The position numbers were made by a program, and so were the translations under genes. From the NCBI GenBank assembly GCA_025054635.1, contig JANWZM010000030.1, forward strand, positions 1 through 39,441: a DNA stretch of 39,441 nucleotides, read 5' to 3'. Positions 35,427 to 39,441 of the stretch are shown here, piece by piece. The number at the start of each line of letters is the position of its first letter. Position 1 is the first letter of the stretch. The notes beneath the pieces were generated by a model that saw only the letters and a program-made list of their open reading frames with translations, ran no database searches and had not been told where the DNA came from. This DNA comes from Thermoflexales bacterium (GTDB taxonomy: Bacteria; Chloroflexota; Anaerolineae; J036; Brachytrichaceae).

Positions 35427-38110
35427 ACCACTAGGCTGAGCAACTTGCCCGCGACGTAGTGCACTTGCTTCGGCGCGCCGCCGTTCAGGAACTTGCGCAC
35501 AGCGGGTGAAGCGAGCGCTTGCTCAAGGATGTATGCCTCGTCCGCATCGGCGGGCACGGTCAAACGGTCGCGCACTTTGCCGTTAACCTGAACAACAATC
35601 GTGATTGACTCAGCTTTTACTGCTTCTGGGTCAACCTTGGGCCAGGCTTGCTGAGTGATGCTGTATGGCTTACCCAGGCGACACCACAGCTCCTCAGCAA
35701 TGTGGGGGGCGATCGGCGCTAGCAAGCGCAGCAGGATGTCAATCGCCTCGTCCCACTCTGGCGTGTGGTGCAGCCCCGCGTCGCGCGCCTTGTATAGCGC
35801 ATTCGTGAACTCCATCATCGCTGAGACAACTGTGTTGAAGGAAAACGCCTCCAAGTCGCGCTCATAGCGTTGGATGGTCTGGTGGGCGATGCGGCGCAGC
35901 TCACGCGCGGTCATCTGGGTCGGCGCGCCCTTGTCCACGTCTGGGTAAAGCACGATGCGCCAGACTCGGTCCAGCCAGCGGCGCACGCCGGGCACGCCCT
36001 GCGTGTTCCAAGGCACGGTCTTCTCGAAGTCGCTGATGAACAACTCGTAGCCGCGCAGCGCATCTGCGCCATGTTCAGCGATCACCTCGTCAGGTGTGAT
36101 CACGTTCCCCTTGGACTTGCTCATCTTCTCGTAGTACTCGCGCCCGTGCTCGTCCACTTTCTTCTGGGGCGAGAGGATCAAGCCCTGGTTGCGCAGCACC
36201 CTGAACGGTTCAAAGAACTTGACTACGCCCAGGTCGTAAAGCACCTTTGTCCACATGCGCGAGTACAGCAGGTGCAGCACCGCGTGCTCTGCGCCGCCGA
36301 CGTAGACATCGACGGGCAGCCAGTAGTCAATCTCCTTCGGGTCACCGATCGCCTTGTCGTTGTGGGGATCGGCAAAGCGGATGTAATACCATGACGAGCA
36401 TGCCCATGTCGCCATGGTGTCGGTCTCGCGCCTGCCGTTTGGCGCGTTGACAAACTCAGGGATGCTCTCCAGCGGCGATTCCCCGTTCGGGCCAGGTTCG
36501 TATTCCTTGACTTTGGGCAGCAGGAGCGGCAATTCATCCTCGCGCAGCGCGACAGGACCATCGGGGGTGTGCACAATCGGGATGGGCGTACCCCAGTAGC
36601 GTTGGCGGCTGATCAGCCAAGGGCGGATCTTGTAGTTCACCCGCCGCTTGCCGATGCCTCGCTGCTGGCAATATGCAATTGCGGCGCGGATGCAAGCGCA
36701 CCCGTCCTCGCCTGTGCTCATGCCAGTGAGCGGGCCGCTGTCAACCATCACACCGTTCTTGTCCTCGTAGGCACGCTCCATCGTTGTTGGGTCCAGCGTG
36801 CGGTCAGGGGGCTGGACGACGACCTTGATCGGCAAGTTGAATTTGCGGGCGAACTCGAAGTCGCGCTGATCGTGCGCAGGCACAGCCATGATCGCGCCGG
36901 TGCCGTAACTCATCAGCACGTAGTCCGCCACCCAGATCGGGATGCGCGCGCCGTTCACTGGGTTGATCGCGTAGGCGCCTGTGAACACGCCTGTTTTCTC
37001 CTTGTCGGCAGCCGTGCGCTGCTCCTCAGTCTCGCCCTTGGCGAAGGCGACATACTGTTCAACGGCTTGGCGCTGGTCTGGCGCGGTGATCGCCAGCGTG
37101 AGTGGGTGCTCGGGCGAGAGCACCATAAACGTCGCACCCCACAGCGTGTCTGGGCGAGTGGTGAAGACAGGGATCTCGGCGTCGTGCCCATCAACTGGGA
37201 AGCGCACTTCTGCACCCTCGCTCTTGCCGATCCAGTTGCGCTGCATGGTGATGATTGCCTCAGGCCAATCCACCGTGTCCAGGTCGTTAATCAGGCGCTC
37301 GGCGTAGGCGGTGATGCGGAAGAACCACTGCTTGAGCGTGCGCTTAATCACTAGCGCGCCACTGCGCCAGGCACGCCCATTCTCCACCTCTTCGTCTGCG
37401 ACGACGACCTTGTCTACTGGATCCCAGTTGACGGTGCTCTCGGCTTGAAAGGCGAGGCGGAAGTGGTTGAGGTAGTCATTCTGCTCGCGGCGGCTCATTG
37501 CGCGCCACTGTTCAGCCGTGATGGGCGGTGTGCCCTTGTCAACCACACCAACGTGCTCTGGATGGTCGTCAATGTAGTCAAAAATGGCGTGTGAGCCGCG
37601 CTCAGCCAGTTCAGCCTCTAGCTCCGCGATAGGGCAAGCCTTGTCCTTGCGCGGGTCGTACCAAGCGTTGAACAACTGGATGAAGATCCACTGCGTCCAG
37701 TGGTAGTACTCGGCGTGCGCGCTGTTGATCAGCCGCGACCAGTCGTAGCTCAGCCCCATCAGCTTGTATTGGCGCACGTAGTTCGCCGAGTAGCGCTCAT
37801 TCAGCTCATGTGGATCCACTTTGAGCTTGATCGCTGCGTTCTCCGTCGGCAGCCCGAAGGCATCGAAACCGATCGGATGCAGCACGTTGTAGCCGCGCAT
37901 GCGATAGTAGCGAGCCAGCAAGTCAGTCGGCACATAGTTTCGAGCATGCCCAACCGACATCCCCTCACCCGATGGGTAAGGATAGAAGTCCAAGACGTAG
38001 TACTTGGGCTTATCGCACGCCGGCTGGGCGCGATAGAGCTGGTCTTGCTCCCATCGCGCCTGCCACTTCGGTTCGATAGACTGTGGGTTGTAGCGCTCGA
38101 TCTCGGTCAT
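35423..38110 (-). CDS. leuS: Leucyl-tRNA synthetase (start ATG 38110)
   Basis: YYVLDFYPYPSGEGMSVGHARNYVPTDLLARYYRMRGYNVLHPIGFDAFGLPTENAAIK; KMSKSKGNVITPDEVI. Confidence 0.96.
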   Translation of the reverse strand: MTEIERYNPQSIEPKWQARWEQDQLYRAQPACDKPKYYVLDFYPYPSGEGMSVGHARNYVPTDLLARYYRMRGYNVLHPIGFDAFGLPTENAAIKLKVDPHELNERYSANYVRQYKLMGLSYDWSRLINSAHAEYYHWTQWIFIQLFNAWYDPRKDKACPIAELEAELAERGSHAIFDYIDDHPEHVGVVDKGTPPITAEQWRAMSRREQNDYLNHFRLAFQAESTVNWDPVDKVVVADEEVENGRAWRSGALVIKRTLKQWFFRITAYAERLINDLDTVDWPEAIITMQRNWIGKSEGAEVRFPVDGHDAEIPVFTTRPDTLWGATFMVLSPEHPLTLAITAPDQRQAVEQYVAFAKGETEEQRTAADKEKTGVFTGAYAINPVNGARIPIWVADYVLMSYGTGAIMAVPAHDQRDFEFARKFNLPIKVVVQPPDRTLDPTTMERAYEDKNGVMVDSGPLTGMSTGEDGCACIRAAIAYCQQRGIGKRRVNYKIRPWLISRQRYWGTPIPIVHTPDGPVALREDELPLLLPKVKEYEPGPNGESPLESIPEFVNAPNGRRETDTMATWACSSWYYIRFADPHNDKAIGDPKEIDYWLPVDVYVGGAEHAVLHLLYSRMWTKVLYDLGVVKFFEPFRVLRNQGLILSPQKKVDEHGREYYEKMSKSKGNVITPDEVIAEHGADALRGYELFISDFEKTVPWNTQGVPGVRRWLDRVWRIVLYPDVDKGAPTQMTARELRRIAHQTIQRYERDLEAFSFNTVVSAMMEFTNALYKARDAGLHHTPEWDEAIDILLRLLAPIAPHIAEELWCRLGKPYSITQQAWPKVDPEAVKAESITIVVQVNGKVRDRLTVPADADEAYILEQALASPAVRKFLNGGAPKQVHYVAGKLLSLVV

Positions 38111-38121
38111 AGCTTTTCTAC

Positions 38122-38158
38122 AAGAAAAGCCCACCCATCCGCTCAGGGACGAGTGGGC
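38122..38158 (-). terminator. T-box terminator hairpin upstream of leuS
   Basis: GCCCACTCGTCC-ctgagc-GGATGGGTGGGC (12-bp stem with G-U pairs) followed by TTTTCTT. Confidence 0.88.
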
Positions 38159-38370
38159 TCGTGGTACCACCCTGATTTACTGCAGCGTGAACACGTGCTG
38201 CAGCCTCGTTGTTGCGCGGTAACGGGCGCACCCGTGCTTTTCAGGCTCGCGGACGAGTTCAGCCTACCGCGCTCCCCTATGCGCGCCTTGCCGAGCTCGC
38301 ACCCTCCTCGGCTCGCTGCGGGGATGGCTTACTGCTTCCGGTCGTCGCCTTGTTGCGCTATTCCTTTGCC
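38122..38370 (-). ncRNA. T-box leader (riboswitch) upstream of leuS
   Basis: Minus strand: Stem I apical-like AGCGAGCCGAGGAGGGTGCGAGCTCGG, specifier-loop candidate GAACTCGTCC (CTC = Leu, 38255-38257), T-box AGGGTGGTACCACG (38160-38173), then the terminator. Confidence 0.88.
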
Positions 38371-38376
38371 AGCCGA

Positions 38377-38404
38377 ATTGTACCCTACGCTGATCAAGGG
38401 TAAA
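38377..38404 (-). promoter_or_regulatory. Predicted promoter of the T-box/leuS transcript
   Basis: Minus strand TTTACC-N16-TACAAT upstream of the leader. Confidence 0.6.
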
Positions 38405-38514
38405 CGGAAGGCAACCAGCCTCCGTTGGCAGATCCCACCTCTCTCGCTCACGATCTCACTTGTCCACCTGAGAGCCCCTGCGGTGCGGCAGTTCGTAGCC
38501 CAGCAAGCGCCGGC

Positions 38515-39441
38515 TTAGGCATGGGCAATTTCGTCGATCAGCGCGCCGACGTATCGCATGCCATCGTAGTAGTTCTGCAGGATGGCGTTTTCGTTCGGCG
38601 AGTGCGCGCGCGAGTCGGGATGCGCAATGCCCGCGCAAACGACCGGCACGCCGCCGATGAAGGACGACAGCGAATACATCGGTCCGCTGCCGGGGCTGAG
38701 CAAGAGGCGCACGGGCTTTTGCCCATAGACACGCTGCGCAGCGCGCTCGGCTGCCCTGACCATCGGCGAGTTGATGTCGCTGACCTCCGCTCGATACCCC
38801 CCGAGAAACTTGATCTCGATGTCGTCGAATCCATGGCGGTCAAGATGCTTGCGCAGCAGGTCGAGGACGACCTCTGGAGTGAGGTTCGGCACGAGCCTGA
38901 AATCCACTTTTGCGCTGGCAACAGCAGGCAGAACGGTCTTAACGCCCTGTCCTTGCCAACCGCTGGTCAAGCCGCAGATCGTCACGGTTGGCGCAAAGAC
39001 CAGGCGCTTGAGCGCCTCGAACCCGCTCACGCCGCCGACGAATGATTCGACGCCCCACTTCGCCTTCATCTCCTCTTCCTCGAAGGGCGTCTCGCGCAGC
39101 AGGGCTTCTTCCTCTGGCGTCAACGCGCGGACATGGTCGTAGTAGCCCTCGATGAGGATGCGCTCGTTGGCGTCCTTGAGTGTGTTCAACGCCCAAACGA
39201 GCCGCCAAGCTGCATTCGGCGCGATGGCGCCGTTCGAGGAGTGCAGGTCATGGCTCACGCCTTTTGCATGCAGCTCGACGTAACAGATACCCTTCACGCC
39301 CATGGTGAGCACGAAGCGCCCTTTCTCATCGAAGCCGCCAAACTCCCACAAGCAGCCGTCCAGCGGACTGCCGTCTGGCTTGGTCAGCCAGTCCTTGTGT
39401 TTCTCAACCCACGAGTGCAGATGAGGGCTACCCACTTCCTC
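38515..39441 (-). CDS. M20 family metallopeptidase (5' end beyond window)
   Basis: Frame open to the window edge (EEVGSPHLHSWVEKHKDWL…), GVKGICYVELHAKGVSHDLHSSNGA, LSPGSGPMYSLSSFIGGVPVVCAGIAHPDSRAHSPNEN. The M at 39435 is an internal GTG. Confidence 0.88.
   Translation of the reverse strand, partial: EEVGSPHLHSWVEKHKDWLTKPDGSPLDGCLWEFGGFDEKGRFVLTMGVKGICYVELHAKGVSHDLHSSNGAIAPNAAWRLVWALNTLKDANERILIEGYYDHVRALTPEEEALLRETPFEEEEMKAKWGVESFVGGVSGFEALKRLVFAPTVTICGLTSGWQGQGVKTVLPAVASAKVDFRLVPNLTPEVVLDLLRKHLDRHGFDDIEIKFLGGYRAEVSDINSPMVRAAERAAQRVYGQKPVRLLLSPGSGPMYSLSSFIGGVPVVCAGIAHPDSRAHSPNENAILQNYYDGMRYVGALIDEIAHA

Noticed and set aside
36569-37354. 261-aa plus-strand ORF opposite leuS
   Set aside because: Antisense shadow of the LeuRS catalytic/editing region.
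37700-38518. 272-aa plus-strand ORF opposite leuS 5' end and T-box leader
   Set aside because: Covers the leuS coding start and the T-box elements; composition not protein-like.
1-39441. CRISPR array, prophage, transposase, or toxin-antitoxin/defence island
   Set aside because: No spaced direct repeats of CRISPR type, no cas/phage/transposase motifs; content is mainly housekeeping.

Overview
GC-rich bacterial window, probably Chloroflexota/Anaerolineae-like (inferred from gene content and repeats, not tested). The centre is a 14-gene minus-strand division and cell-wall (dcw) cluster at ~16.0-31.6 kb: mraZ, rsmH, ftsL-like, ftsI/PBP, murF, mraY, murD, ftsW, murG, a CvpA-like membrane protein, murC, murB, ddl, ftsQ, ftsA. 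murE and ftsZ are missing from their usual positions. Flanking genes: PDH E1alpha/E1beta/E2, a voltage-gated-type K+ channel, a golvesin-domain secreted protein, a DUF2256 mini-protein absent from the ORF track, DUF952, tatC, mutS, msrPQ, two methyltransferases, a YbjN-like protein, lgt, a five-CxxCH cytochrome c, a DUF4230 protein, a thioredoxin-fold mini-protein, a class II aldolase, leuS and a truncated M20 peptidase. The clearest non-coding signals are: (i) a leuS T-box leader with promoter, CTC specifier candidate, T-box sequence and 12-bp terminator; (ii) four GTGG boxes at exact 10-nt period just downstream of the mraZ -10, matching a MraZ operator; (iii) a 13-bp perfect intrinsic terminator after mutS, possibly the end of a small RNA; (iv) dispersed 'CCCTCACCCCCATCCCCTCTCC' palindromic repeats; (v) a heptanucleotide tandem repeat that supplies the msrQ stop codon. 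No tRNA, rRNA, CRISPR array or transposase was recognised. No wholly new multi-gene system is evident; the best novelty candidates are the dcw-embedded CvpA-like gene, the 140-nt ftsW/murG overlap, the pentaheme cytochrome and the golvesin-domain protein.
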